Source: DATHAP01 sp963762865 (lineage in GTDB: Bacteria; Actinomycetota; Actinomycetes; JACCUZ01). Taken from it: DNA of 64,000 nt. This document shows, in pieces, positions 18,676 through 26,708 of this stretch. A model generated the notes under the pieces. That model had not been told where the DNA came from and did no database searches. It saw nothing but the letters and a program-made list of their open reading frames with translations. The stretch is from positions 89,695 through 153,694 of the forward strand of contig CAVXNC010000001.1 in the NCBI GenBank assembly GCA_963762865.1, written 5' to 3'. The translations under genes and the position numbers were made by a program. Positions within the stretch are counted from its first letter, which is position 1. The number at the start of each line of letters is the position of its first letter.

Positions 18676-18747
18676 CTCCCGGGAGAGGACTCGAACCCCT
18701 ATCTGACTGGACCAAAACCAGCTGTGTTGCCGTTACACCACCCGGGA
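18676..18747 (-). tRNA. tRNA-Gln (UUG)
   Basis: The minus strand folds as a cloverleaf: the acceptor stem TCCCGGG pairs with CCCGGGA, the T arm contains GGTTCGAGTCC, and the anticodon loop TTTTGGT gives anticodon TTG. The discriminator is G. No CCA is encoded. Confidence 0.95.
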
Positions 18748-18912
18748 CGGATCGCTCAGGCTAGACGGTACGGATCTGCGGGTCGGGTGCGTGCCTTCCG
18801 GATCCGTTGCAGTTCACGGTGTTCCTGACCGGACGACGACACGTCGATCCGGAAGGGACGCACCGCCCGCCCCGGCCGGCGCGACGGTTCGACCGGTTAC
18901 GGGTCCGTAGGT

Positions 18913-18928
18913 TACCTTCGCGTAGGTA
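18913..18928. promoter_or_regulatory. Palindromic operator candidate before the desaturase gene
   Basis: TACCTTCGCGTAGGTA is a 16-base palindrome with one mismatched pair (TACCT...AGGTA arms), centred about 35 bases before the desaturase ATG. The downstream TetR-family regulator, translated from the same transcript, is the obvious candidate to bind it. This is an inference from position and symmetry. Confidence 0.5.
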
Positions 18929-18955
18929 CGAGGAACCGAGCCGGAAGGCCGCCGA

Positions 18956-19900
18956 ATGACCGCACCCGTGACCGACCGACCCACCCCCGACCTGCCCGCG
19001 GGCACGCTCGGCGGCGAGCGCAAGGGGCTGCTCGAGCAGGTGGCGCTGATCGCCTTCGTCGCCGTGCCGTTCGTGGCGATCCTGCTGGCGCTCCCGGTCG
19101 CCTGGGGCGGCTGGCTCGGCTGGTCGGACGTGGTGCTGTCCTTCGTCTTCTACGCCGTCGCGGGCCACGGCATCACGGTCGGCTTCCACCGCTACCTGAC
19201 CCACGGGTCGTTCAAGGCCAAGCGGCCGCTGCGGGTCGGTCTCGCCGTCGCGGGCAGCCTGGCCATCGAGGGGCCGGCGATCCGGTGGGTCGCCGACCAC
19301 CGCAAGCACCACAAGTTCTCCGACAAGGAGGGCGACCCGCACTCGCCGTGGCGCTACGGCGAGACGGTGCCCGCGCTGGTCAAGGGCCTCTGGTACGCCC
19401 ACATGGGCTGGCTCTTCGACGTCGAGCAGACCCCTGCCCGGCAGTACGCCCCCGACCTGCTGGCCGACAAGGACATCGTCAAGGTCAGCCGGGCCTTCCC
19501 CGCCCTCGCACTCGCCTCGCTCGCTCTCCCGCCCGTGCTCGGCGGCCTGATGACCTGGTCCTGGCACGGTGCCCTGACCGCGTTCTTCTGGGCGAGCCTG
19601 GTCCGCGTCGGCCTGCTGCACCACGTCACCTGGTCGATCAACTCGATCTGCCACGCCATGGGCGAGCGACCGTTCGAGAGCCGCGACCGCGCAGGCAACG
19701 TCTGGTGGCTGGCCGTGCTGTCCATGGGCGAGTCGTGGCACAACCTGCACCACGCCGACCCGACGTGCGCGCGCACCGGCGTGCTGCGTGGCCAGGTCGA
19801 CTCCGGCGCCCGGGTCATCCAGCTCTTCGAGGCGTGCGGCTGGGCGTACGACGTCCGGTGGCCCAAGCAGGAGCGACTCGACGCCCGACGGGCCGCCTGA
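18956..19900 (+). CDS. Membrane acyl-CoA/acyl-lipid delta-9 fatty acid desaturase
   Basis: A 314-residue integral-membrane di-iron desaturase that introduces a double bond in C16/C18 acyl chains. The three histidine boxes are HRYLTH (78-83), HRKHH (115-119) and HNLHH (262-266), and hydrophobic pairs flank them. A GAGCCGGAAGG sequence precedes ATG 18956. The stop TGA overlaps the ATG of the following TetR gene (TGATG), so the regulator is co-transcribed. Confidence 0.92.
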   Translation: MTAPVTDRPTPDLPAGTLGGERKGLLEQVALIAFVAVPFVAILLALPVAWGGWLGWSDVVLSFVFYAVAGHGITVGFHRYLTHGSFKAKRPLRVGLAVAGSLAIEGPAIRWVADHRKHHKFSDKEGDPHSPWRYGETVPALVKGLWYAHMGWLFDVEQTPARQYAPDLLADKDIVKVSRAFPALALASLALPPVLGGLMTWSWHGALTAFFWASLVRVGLLHHVTWSINSICHAMGERPFESRDRAGNVWWLAVLSMGESWHNLHHADPTCARTGVLRGQVDSGARVIQLFEACGWAYDVRWPKQERLDARRAA

Positions 19901-20583
19901 TGGCGACGACGGGGGACGCTCGCGGCACCCTGCCCGAGCAGGGCAAGCCGCGCCGCGACGGCCGGGCCGTCCGGATGACCGGCAAGGAGCGGCGCGAGCA
20001 GCTGCTCGACATCGGCCGCTCGCTCTTCGCCCAGAAGGGCTTCGACGCCACGTCCGTCGAGGAGATCGCGCAGAAGGCCGGCGTCTCCAAGCCGGTCGTC
20101 TACGAGCACTTCGGCGGCAAGGAGGGCCTCTACGCAGTCGTGGTCGACCGCGAGATGCGTGCCCTGCTCGACTCGATCACCGGTGCCCTCACCAGCCAGG
20201 GCCACCCGCGCGAGCTGCTCGAGCACGCGGCCTTCGCGCTCCTCGACTACGTCGAGTCGTCGACCGACGGCTTCCGGATCCTGGTGCGCGACTCGCCGGT
20301 GGCCCAGTCGACCGGCACCTTCGCCTCGCTGATCAGCGACGCCGCGACCCAGGTCGAGCACATCATGGTCAGCCAGTTCAAGATGCGCGGCTTCGAGCCG
20401 AAGTTCGCCCCGATGTACGCCCAGATGCTGGTCGGCATGGTCGCCCTCACCGGGCAGTGGTGGCTCGATGCCCGCAACCCCAAGAAGGCCGACGTGGCAG
20501 CGCACCTGGTCAACCTCGCGTGGAACGGGCTCTCCGGCCTCGAGGCGAAGCCGGAGCTGCGGGACACCTCCGAGGGCCGCTAG
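19900..20583 (+). CDS. TetR-family regulator, likely controls the desaturase
   Basis: A 227-residue protein with the TetR DNA-binding domain at about 28-75 (REQLLDIGRSLFAQKGFDATSVEEIAQ, then GVSKPVVYEHFGGKEGLY) and a helical ligand domain behind it. It is translationally coupled to the desaturase, so autoregulated control of membrane-lipid unsaturation is likely. The stop TAG overlaps the convergent VOC-protein stop (CTAG). Confidence 0.87.
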   Translation: MATTGDARGTLPEQGKPRRDGRAVRMTGKERREQLLDIGRSLFAQKGFDATSVEEIAQKAGVSKPVVYEHFGGKEGLYAVVVDREMRALLDSITGALTSQGHPRELLEHAAFALLDYVESSTDGFRILVRDSPVAQSTGTFASLISDAATQVEHIMVSQFKMRGFEPKFAPMYAQMLVGMVALTGQWWLDARNPKKADVAAHLVNLAWNGLSGLEAKPELRDTSEGR

Positions 20584-20963
20584 CGGGTCGGCGGCCCGGC
20601 GACCGGCTCGAGCAGCTCGACCCGGTTGCCGACGGGGTCGGTGACGTAGCACCGGCGGTAGCCCGGGAAGTCGCCGTCCCACTCCACCGCGATCCCGCCT
20701 GCGGCGAGCCGGGCCACCAGTCCGTCGAGGTCATCGACGAGGAGCCCCGGGTGCGCCTTGCGCGCCGGACGGAAGTCCTCCTCGACCCCCAGGTGGATCT
20801 CGACGCCGGCCGACCGGAACCACACCCCGCCGCGGGCGGCGAGGACCGGCGGCTTGGCCACCTCGGGGACGCCCAGCAGGTCGTCGTAGAACGCGCGGAG
20901 CACGTCCTCCGACCCGCCCGGCGCCGCGAGCTGCACGTGGTGCAACCCGGTCACCGGGCTCAC
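20580..20963 (-). CDS. VOC-superfamily (glyoxalase-like) protein
   Basis: A 127-residue single vicinal-oxygen-chelate domain: GLHHVQLAAPGGSEDVLRAFYDDLLG at the N-terminus, YVTDPVGNRVELLEP at the end. The metal ligand positions His and Glu typical of VOC folds are present (HHVQLA; NRVELLE). The substrate is unknown. The start GTG 20963 overlaps the methyltransferase stop (GTGA), so the two form an operon. Confidence 0.83.
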   Translation of the reverse strand: MSPVTGLHHVQLAAPGGSEDVLRAFYDDLLGVPEVAKPPVLAARGGVWFRSAGVEIHLGVEEDFRPARKAHPGLLVDDLDGLVARLAAGGIAVEWDGDFPGYRRCYVTDPVGNRVELLEPVAGPPTR

Positions 20964-21739
20964 GGCTCGCCCCGACGGGCCACGGCGAAGATCCGGCGGT
21001 ACGGGAGCACGGTGCCCCACGGACGCTCCGGGTAGGCGGGCGCGACCAGGGCGCGGTACTCGGCCACGAAGTCGGCGCGCTCCGCGTCGTCCAGCGCACC
21101 GAGCACCGGCCGGAGCCCGGTGCCGCTGATCCAGCGAACAACTGCGTCCGGACCCTTCAGCACCTGCAGGTAGGTCGTCTCCCACACGTCGGCCGTGCAG
21201 CCGAGGCCGACCAGGGTCTCCAGGTAGACCGCCGGGTCCTCCGACGACGGCTGCTCGATCTCGAGGCCGGCCAGCCGTTCACGCCAGCACGGCGCGGCGC
21301 GCAGCTCGGCGATCGCGGTGTGGCTGCGCTCCCCGAAGTTGCCGGGCACCTGGAAGGCGAGCCAGCCACCCGGTCGCACCGCCGACACGAGCCGCTCCAG
21401 CAGGTCCAGGTGACCCGGCACCCACTGCAGGGTGGCGTTGCTCAGCAGCACGTCGACCGGCTCCTCCGGGGACCAGTCACGCAGGTCCCCGACCCGGAAG
21501 CGCAGCCGGTCGGTCTCTCCGTCGGAGGTCGCCCGCTCGACCATCTCCGGCGAGGAGTCGATGCCCTCGACCGCCGCATCGGGCCAGCGGCGGGACAGCA
21601 GCCGGGTCAGGTTGCCCGGCCCGCAGCCCAGGTCGACCACCCGGCGCGGCGCCTCGGCCGGGACCCTGGCCACCAGGTCGACGAACGCCCGACCGCGCTC
21701 GTCGCCGAACTGCAGGTACTCACCCGGGTCCCAGTGCAT
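20960..21739 (-). CDS. tam: Trans-aconitate 2-methyltransferase-like SAM methyltransferase
   Basis: The 259-residue product has a class I SAM-binding signature VVDLGCGPGNLTRLL (about 36-50), an acidic strand end EGIDSSPEMV and the post-motif LLSNATLQWVPGHLDLL, which is characteristic of Tam enzymes. They methylate trans-aconitate, a toxic by-product of the TCA cycle. ATG 21739 follows GAGGTGAG at good spacing. The gene is divergent from a MarR regulator with paired operators between them. Confidence 0.85.
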   Translation of the reverse strand: MHWDPGEYLQFGDERGRAFVDLVARVPAEAPRRVVDLGCGPGNLTRLLSRRWPDAAVEGIDSSPEMVERATSDGETDRLRFRVGDLRDWSPEEPVDVLLSNATLQWVPGHLDLLERLVSAVRPGGWLAFQVPGNFGERSHTAIAELRAAPCWRERLAGLEIEQPSSEDPAVYLETLVGLGCTADVWETTYLQVLKGPDAVVRWISGTGLRPVLGALDDAERADFVAEYRALVAPAYPERPWGTVLPYRRIFAVARRGEP

Positions 21740-21769
21740 GCCGCTCACCTCGTCGATCCCGCGCCGATG

Positions 21770-21815
21770 TCTTGATGTCGAGATATCTTGGCGACGTACA
21801 ATCTTGATGTCAAGA
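21770..21815. promoter_or_regulatory. Paired MarR-type operators in the tam/marR divergent promoter
   Basis: TCTTGATGTCAAGA (21802-21815) is a perfect inverted repeat with a 2-base centre. TCTTGATGTCGAGA (21770-21783) is the same site with one change. Their starts are 32 bases apart, about three helical turns, in an unusually AT-rich stretch. This arrangement fits control of both divergent genes by the adjacent MarR protein. Confidence 0.65.
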
Positions 21816-21869
21816 ATCTTTGCATGGATACTCGACGCATCCCGTGAGCTGACGCGAGGAGGTCGGGGC

Positions 21870-22358
21870 GTGCAGGACGAGGTGGACCGGCTGGTCGCCG
21901 CGTGGGCCCGCGAGCGCCCGGACCTCGACGTGCGGCCGCTCGAGGTCCTCAGCCGGGTGACACGGCTCGCGCGGCACCTCGACCGCGCGCGGCGCACCGC
22001 CTTCGCCGCGCACGGGCTGGAGACCTGGGAGTTCGACGTGCTGGCCGCGTTGCGCCGCGAGGGCAAGCCCTACGTGCTCTCCCCCGGCCAGCTGATCAGC
22101 CAGACGATGGTCACGAGCGGCACGATGACCAACCGCATCGACCGCCTCGAGCACGCCGGCCTCGTCCAGCGCCTGCCGGACCCGCAGGACCGCAGGGGCG
22201 TGCACGTGCGGCTGACCCCGCGCGGCAAGGGCCGCGTCGACGCCGCGCTCGCCGACCTCCTGGAGCGCGAGCGCGATCTGCTCCAGGCCCTCGGCAAGGC
22301 CGACCGGGAGACCCTGTCCACCCTGCTTCGCCGCCTCGTCGTGCCGTTCGAGGAGTAG
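21870..22358 (+). CDS. MarR-family transcriptional regulator
   Basis: A 162-residue winged-helix regulator. LETWEFDVLAALRREGKPYVLSPGQL is followed by the recognition region MVTSGTMTNRIDRLEHAGLVQR and the wing DPQDRRGVHVRLTPRGK. GTG 21870 has an upstream GAGGAGG. Divergent from tam; the two TCTTGA-type palindromes upstream are its probable operators. Confidence 0.9.
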   Translation: MQDEVDRLVAAWARERPDLDVRPLEVLSRVTRLARHLDRARRTAFAAHGLETWEFDVLAALRREGKPYVLSPGQLISQTMVTSGTMTNRIDRLEHAGLVQRLPDPQDRRGVHVRLTPRGKGRVDAALADLLERERDLLQALGKADRETLSTLLRRLVVPFEE

Positions 22359-22371
22359 GCCCGGCCGTGGC

Positions 22372-23064
22372 TCAGACCGCGACGAACCGGCCCTCGACCA
22401 GCACCGGCACGACGTCGCTCGAGTCGACCTGCTCGGCGATCGTGACGTCCTCGGCGTAGCCCTTCTCGTGCAGCTCGATGCCGGACGGGCACTCCGCGAG
22501 CGGCCGCAGCCACCGGAAGGCCGCGGCCGCTGCCTCGGCCTCCGGGCTCAGCTCGACGCCCGGCTCCTCACCGGTGAGCCGCTCGATGACGGCACCCGCG
22601 CCGACCAGGTCCTCGTAGGCCGGCCGAAGCGACCCGTCACCCCACTGCTCGCCAGCGGGCACGATGCCGATCCGCTCGACGTCGCGCAGGTGCCGCGCCA
22701 CGGCATGGGCGTTGCGCAGGCAGCCGGCCACCACGGGGAGCGACCCGTTCACCGCTGCAAAGGCGATCGACGACCCGTTCGGCGACGGCAGCACGAGTCG
22801 GGCCTCGGCGGGCAGACCCTGCAGGCTGGCCGGTGAGAGCGTGATGCCCTCGTGCGACGACCGGTTGCCGGCAAGCACGGCGTCGATGTCCCGAGCGAGC
22901 TGCCCGGCGCTCTCGCCGCCGGTGTGCGGCCACACCTTGGCGCCGCGCTCGACGGCGACCGTGAGAGCAGTGGAGAAGCTCAGGACGTCGACGACGACCA
23001 GCACGTCACAGGTTTCGGCGAGGGCCTTGGCGCCGGCCGGCCCCCACTCCAGGTCGACGCGCAT
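22372..23064 (-). CDS. ComB-family 2-phosphosulfolactate phosphatase-like protein
   Basis: A 230-residue cytosolic protein of the ComB fold, recognised from VVVDVLSFSTALTVA near the N-terminus and LVLPSPNGSSIA in the middle. ComB hydrolyses 2-phosphosulfolactate in coenzyme M synthesis, but actinobacteria generally lack that pathway, so the actual substrate here is open. The gene converges on marR and is last in the run with the ABC-F gene, 18 bases downstream of it. Confidence 0.8.
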   Translation of the reverse strand: MRVDLEWGPAGAKALAETCDVLVVVDVLSFSTALTVAVERGAKVWPHTGGESAGQLARDIDAVLAGNRSSHEGITLSPASLQGLPAEARLVLPSPNGSSIAFAAVNGSLPVVAGCLRNAHAVARHLRDVERIGIVPAGEQWGDGSLRPAYEDLVGAGAVIERLTGEEPGVELSPEAEAAAAAFRWLRPLAECPSGIELHEKGYAEDVTIAEQVDSSDVVPVLVEGRFVAV

Positions 23065-23082
23065 GCGGCGAGGCTACGCGGA

Positions 23083-24909
23083 TCAGGGCGGACCGGACAG
23101 GTCGTCCACCCGCTCGGCCACTTCGAGCCACTGCTCCTCCATGGCGGCCCGCTCGGCGGTCACCGCGCGCAGCCGCGCGTCCAGCGCGAGCACCTGCTCG
23201 TGGTCGGTCGCCGCGGCCGCCATCTCGTCGTGCAGCGCCGCCTCCTGCCGGCGCAGCCGCTCCAGCTGCCGGTCCAGCCTGGCCAGCTCCTTGCGCTCCG
23301 CCCGCAGCTGCGTCGCGTCGGCTGGCGACGCCGCTCGCGGGCCGGGCTCGTCCCGGGAGGAGGCGGGCCCACGAGGGCCGGACGAGTCGACCGCGGCGCG
23401 GCGGAGGGCCAGGTACTCGTCCACCCCGCCGGGCAGGTCGCGCAGCCGGCCGTCGCCGAGCAGCGCCACCGTCCGGTCACACACCCGCTCGAGGAAGTAG
23501 CGGTCGTGCGACACGACCAGCAGCGACCCCGGCCAGCCGTCGAGCAGGTCCTCCAGGGAGGTCAGGGTGTCGATGTCGAGGTCGTTGGTCGGCTCGTCGA
23601 GCAGCAGCACGTTGGGCTCGTCCATCAGCAGCCGCAGCAGCTGCAGCCGCCGCCGCTCGCCGCCGGACAGGTCACCGACCGGTGTCCACTGCGCGGTCCC
23701 GACGAAGCCGAAGCGGTCGCAGAGCTGGCTGGCAGTCATCACGCGACCCTTGCCGAGGTCGACCTGGCGACGTACCGCCTCGACGGCCTCCAGGACGCGC
23801 AGCGACGGGTCCAGCTCGACGACGTCCTGCGACAGGTAGGCCGGCCGGACCGTGACGCCGCGCACGACACGGCCCGCCGACGGGGAGAGGTCGCCGGTCA
23901 GCATCCGCAGCAGCGACGTCTTGCCGGACCCGTTGACGCCGGCGACGCCGATGCGGTCGCCGGGGCCGAGGTGCCAGGTGAGGTGGTCGAGCAGCACCCG
24001 GTCGCCGACGGCGAGGGTGGCGTCCTCGACGTCGTAGACGGTGCGGCCGAGCCGCGCCCCGGCGAAGCGCATCAGCTCCACGCCGTCGCGCGCCGGCGGC
24101 TCCTGCGCGATCAGCTCGTTGGCCGCGTCGACCCGGAAGCGCGGCTTGGACGTGCGCGCGGGCGGGCCCCGCCGCAGCCAGGCGAGCTCCTTGCGCACCA
24201 GGTTGGCGCGCCGGGCGTCCAGAGTCGCCTGCAGGCGGTCGCGCTCGGCGCGCGCGAGGACGTACGCCGAGTAGCCGCCCTCGTAGGCGTGCACCGAGCC
24301 GCCCTGCACCTCCCAGGTGACCGAGCAGACCTCGTCGAGGAACCACCGGTCGTGCGTGACGACCACGACCGCCTCGCGCCGGGCGGCCAGGTGGTGCGCG
24401 AGCCAGTCGATGCCCTCGACGTCGAGATGGTTCGTCGGCTCGTCGAGCACGAGCAGGTCGTGCTCGCCGACGAGGGCCCGGGCCAGCGCGACCCGCCGCC
24501 GCTCGCCGCCGGACATCGGCCCGACGGGCCGGTCGAGGAACGCGTCCAGCGACTTCCGGTCGCCGAAGAGCCCGGCCAGCACGTCGCGCACCCGCGCGTC
24601 GGACGCCCACTCGTGCGCCGGGCCGTGGCCGACGACGAGAGAGCGCACGGTGACCGCGGGGTCGAGGTCGTCACCCTGCGACACCGCGGTGACCCGCAGC
24701 CCGCTGGTGTGCGTCACCCGGCCGCCGTCGACCGGCTCACGACGGGTCAGGACCTGCAACAGCGTGGACTTGCCGCCGCCGTTGCGGCCGACGACGCCGA
24801 CCCGGTCACCCTCGGCGACACCCAACGAGACGGCGTCGAGCAGAACGGTCGTCCCGAAGGCCTTGGTGACCGTCTCCAGGTTGACGAGGTTGCGGGACGC
24901 CGGCGGCAC
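23083..24909 (-). CDS. ABC-F family ATPase (ribosome-associated)
   Basis: A 608-residue soluble protein with two ABC domains and no membrane segments. First domain: Walker A GRNGGGKST (about 39-47), signature MSGGERRRVALAR and Walker B LLVLDEPTNHLDVEG. Second domain: GVNGSGKTS, LSGGERRRLQLLRLL and VLLLDEPTNDLD. A charged, coiled-coil C-terminal extension (about 520-608, EQWLEV) resembles Uup. Members act in translation or confer ribosome protection from antibiotics. GTG 24909 lies 1 base after the ispE stop, so the genes are co-transcribed. Confidence 0.9.
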   Translation of the reverse strand: MPPASRNLVNLETVTKAFGTTVLLDAVSLGVAEGDRVGVVGRNGGGKSTLLQVLTRREPVDGGRVTHTSGLRVTAVSQGDDLDPAVTVRSLVVGHGPAHEWASDARVRDVLAGLFGDRKSLDAFLDRPVGPMSGGERRRVALARALVGEHDLLVLDEPTNHLDVEGIDWLAHHLAARREAVVVVTHDRWFLDEVCSVTWEVQGGSVHAYEGGYSAYVLARAERDRLQATLDARRANLVRKELAWLRRGPPARTSKPRFRVDAANELIAQEPPARDGVELMRFAGARLGRTVYDVEDATLAVGDRVLLDHLTWHLGPGDRIGVAGVNGSGKTSLLRMLTGDLSPSAGRVVRGVTVRPAYLSQDVVELDPSLRVLEAVEAVRRQVDLGKGRVMTASQLCDRFGFVGTAQWTPVGDLSGGERRRLQLLRLLMDEPNVLLLDEPTNDLDIDTLTSLEDLLDGWPGSLLVVSHDRYFLERVCDRTVALLGDGRLRDLPGGVDEYLALRRAAVDSSGPRGPASSRDEPGPRAASPADATQLRAERKELARLDRQLERLRRQEAALHDEMAAAATDHEQVLALDARLRAVTAERAAMEEQWLEVAERVDDLSGPP

Positions 24910-24910
24910 G

Positions 24911-25834
24911 TCAGGCCTCCCCGACGACGCGGGCTCCCGCGACCGGGCCGTGCGCGCGCTTCACCGCCCGGCAGGTACCGGTCGCGCTGAGCGCCACCGC
25001 GATGTCGATGGCGTGCTCCGGGCCGCGCGCCAGGAAGACCACCGTCGGGCCGCTCCCGGACACGATCGCCCCCAGCGCGCCGGCCTCCCGGCCGGTCTCC
25101 AGCGTCTGTCGCAGCTTGGGCCGCAAGGTGCAGGCAGCCTCCTGCAGGTCGTTGCGCAGCGCGGCGCCCAGCGCGTCGGCGTCACCGGCGCGCAGCGCGG
25201 CCATCAGGGCGTCGCCGACCCGCGGCTCGGGCACCGGCGTCTCACCGCGCAGCCGGTCGCACTCGGCGTAGACCGCCGGCGTCGAGAGCCCGCCGTCGGC
25301 GAGGGCCACGACCCACTGGAACGTCCCCCGGGCCAGCACCGGCGCGAGCACCTCGCCGCGCCCGGTCCCCATCGCCGTCCCGCCGAGCAGCGCGAATGGC
25401 ACGTCGCTGCCCAGTCCGGCGGCCAGCCCGGCGATCTCGGCGCGCGGCAGCGCCGTGCCCCACAAGGCGTCGCACGCGACCAGCGCGGCAGCCGCGTCGG
25501 CACTGCCGCCTGCCATCCCCCCGGCGACCGGGATCCCCTTGGTGATGTGCAGCGCGACGTCGGGCGCGCGACCGACATGGCGCGCCAGGGCCATCGCGGC
25601 GGCCGCCGCCAGGTTGCTCGGGTCCTGCGGCACGTCCTCGACCGGCACGCCGGTGCCCGCGCTCACGCTGACGACGAGCCCGTCGGACTCGGTGGCGATG
25701 ACCTCGTCGTAGAGCGAGACGGCGTGGTAGGCCGTGGCCACGTCGTGGAAGCCGTCGCTGCGCAGCGGTCCCACCGATAGGTCCAGGTTGATCTTCGCCG
25801 GCGCGCGAACGGTCACCGACGGCATGCGCGCCAC
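24911..25834 (-). CDS. ispE: 4-diphosphocytidyl-2-C-methyl-D-erythritol kinase
   Basis: IspE phosphorylates CDP-methylerythritol in the non-mevalonate isoprenoid pathway. GHMP kinase motifs are visible: VRAPAKINLDLSVGPLRSDGFHDV at the N-terminus, PVAGGMAGGSADAAA (ATP-binding loop, about 105-120) and GAIVSGSGPTVVFL at the C-terminus. 307 residues, normal. The start is GTG 25834 or ATG 25825. It follows rsmA immediately, the common actinobacterial order. Confidence 0.95.
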   Translation of the reverse strand: MARMPSVTVRAPAKINLDLSVGPLRSDGFHDVATAYHAVSLYDEVIATESDGLVVSVSAGTGVPVEDVPQDPSNLAAAAAMALARHVGRAPDVALHITKGIPVAGGMAGGSADAAAALVACDALWGTALPRAEIAGLAAGLGSDVPFALLGGTAMGTGRGEVLAPVLARGTFQWVVALADGGLSTPAVYAECDRLRGETPVPEPRVGDALMAALRAGDADALGAALRNDLQEAACTLRPKLRQTLETGREAGALGAIVSGSGPTVVFLARGPEHAIDIAVALSATGTCRAVKRAHGPVAGARVVGEA

Positions 25835-25835
25835 C

Positions 25836-26708
25836 CTATGGACCCGACGCGGGTCGGTGCTCGGCGAGGCGGGCGAAGTCGGCCACCCCGATGGCCTCGC
25901 CCCGCGCTCCCGGATCGATGCCTGCGGCGCGCAGTGCGGTCTCCGCCGCGGGCGGCGACCCGGCCCAGCCCGTCAGCGCCGCGCGGAGCGTCTTGCGCCG
26001 CTGGGCGAAGGCCGCGTCGACGACCGCGAAGACCTCCTCGCGGGATGCCGTCGTCGCGGGCGGCTCCCGCCGGGTCATCGCGACCAGGCCGCTGTCCACG
26101 TTCGGCGCCGGCCAGAAGACGCTGCGACCCACGGCGCCGGCGCGACGTACGTCCGCGTACCACGCCGCCTTCACCGACGGCACGCCGTAGACCTTGGAGC
26201 CGGGCGGCGCGGCGAGCCGGTCGGCGACCTCGGCCTGCACCATCACGAGCACCCGCCGCACCGTCGGGAAGGTGGCGAGCAGGTGCAGCAGCACCGGCAC
26301 CGCGACGTTGTAGGGCAGGTTGGCGACCAGCGCGGTGGGTGGCGGGCCGTCGAGCCGGGTGAGCCGCAGGGCGTCGGCGTTGACGACCGTGAGCACCCGG
26401 GCGTACGTCGCCGCACGGCTCGCGACGGTCACCTCGAGCTCGCCGGCCAGCACCGGATCGATCTCGACCGCGACCACCGAGGAGACCTCGGGGAGCAGGC
26501 CCAGCGTCAACGAGCCGAGCCCCGGGCCGACCTCGAGGACGACGTCGTCCGGCCGGACCTCGGCGGTGCGCACGATGCGTCGCACCGTGTTGGGGTCGAT
26601 GACGAAGTTCTGCCCGAGCGTCTTGGTCGGGCGGCTGCCGAGGCGGCCCGCGATCTCACGGATCTCGGCGGGACCGAGCAGGGCAGGCTGCGACGCGGCG
26701 TCGGTCAC
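25836..26708 (-). CDS. rsmA: 16S rRNA (adenine(1518)-N6/adenine(1519)-N6)-dimethyltransferase
   Basis: RsmA (KsgA) dimethylates two adenines in helix 45 of 16S rRNA. The 290-residue protein has KTLGQNFVIDPN at the N-terminus, SAM motif VLEVGPGLGSLT and the catalytic NLPYNVAVP (family NLPY). It is 1 base from the rpf stop region and directly upstream of ispE, in the rpf-rsmA-ispE order typical of actinobacteria. Confidence 0.96.
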   Translation of the reverse strand: MTDAASQPALLGPAEIREIAGRLGSRPTKTLGQNFVIDPNTVRRIVRTAEVRPDDVVLEVGPGLGSLTLGLLPEVSSVVAVEIDPVLAGELEVTVASRAATYARVLTVVNADALRLTRLDGPPPTALVANLPYNVAVPVLLHLLATFPTVRRVLVMVQAEVADRLAAPPGSKVYGVPSVKAAWYADVRRAGAVGRSVFWPAPNVDSGLVAMTRREPPATTASREEVFAVVDAAFAQRRKTLRAALTGWAGSPPAAETALRAAGIDPGARGEAIGVADFARLAEHRPASGP

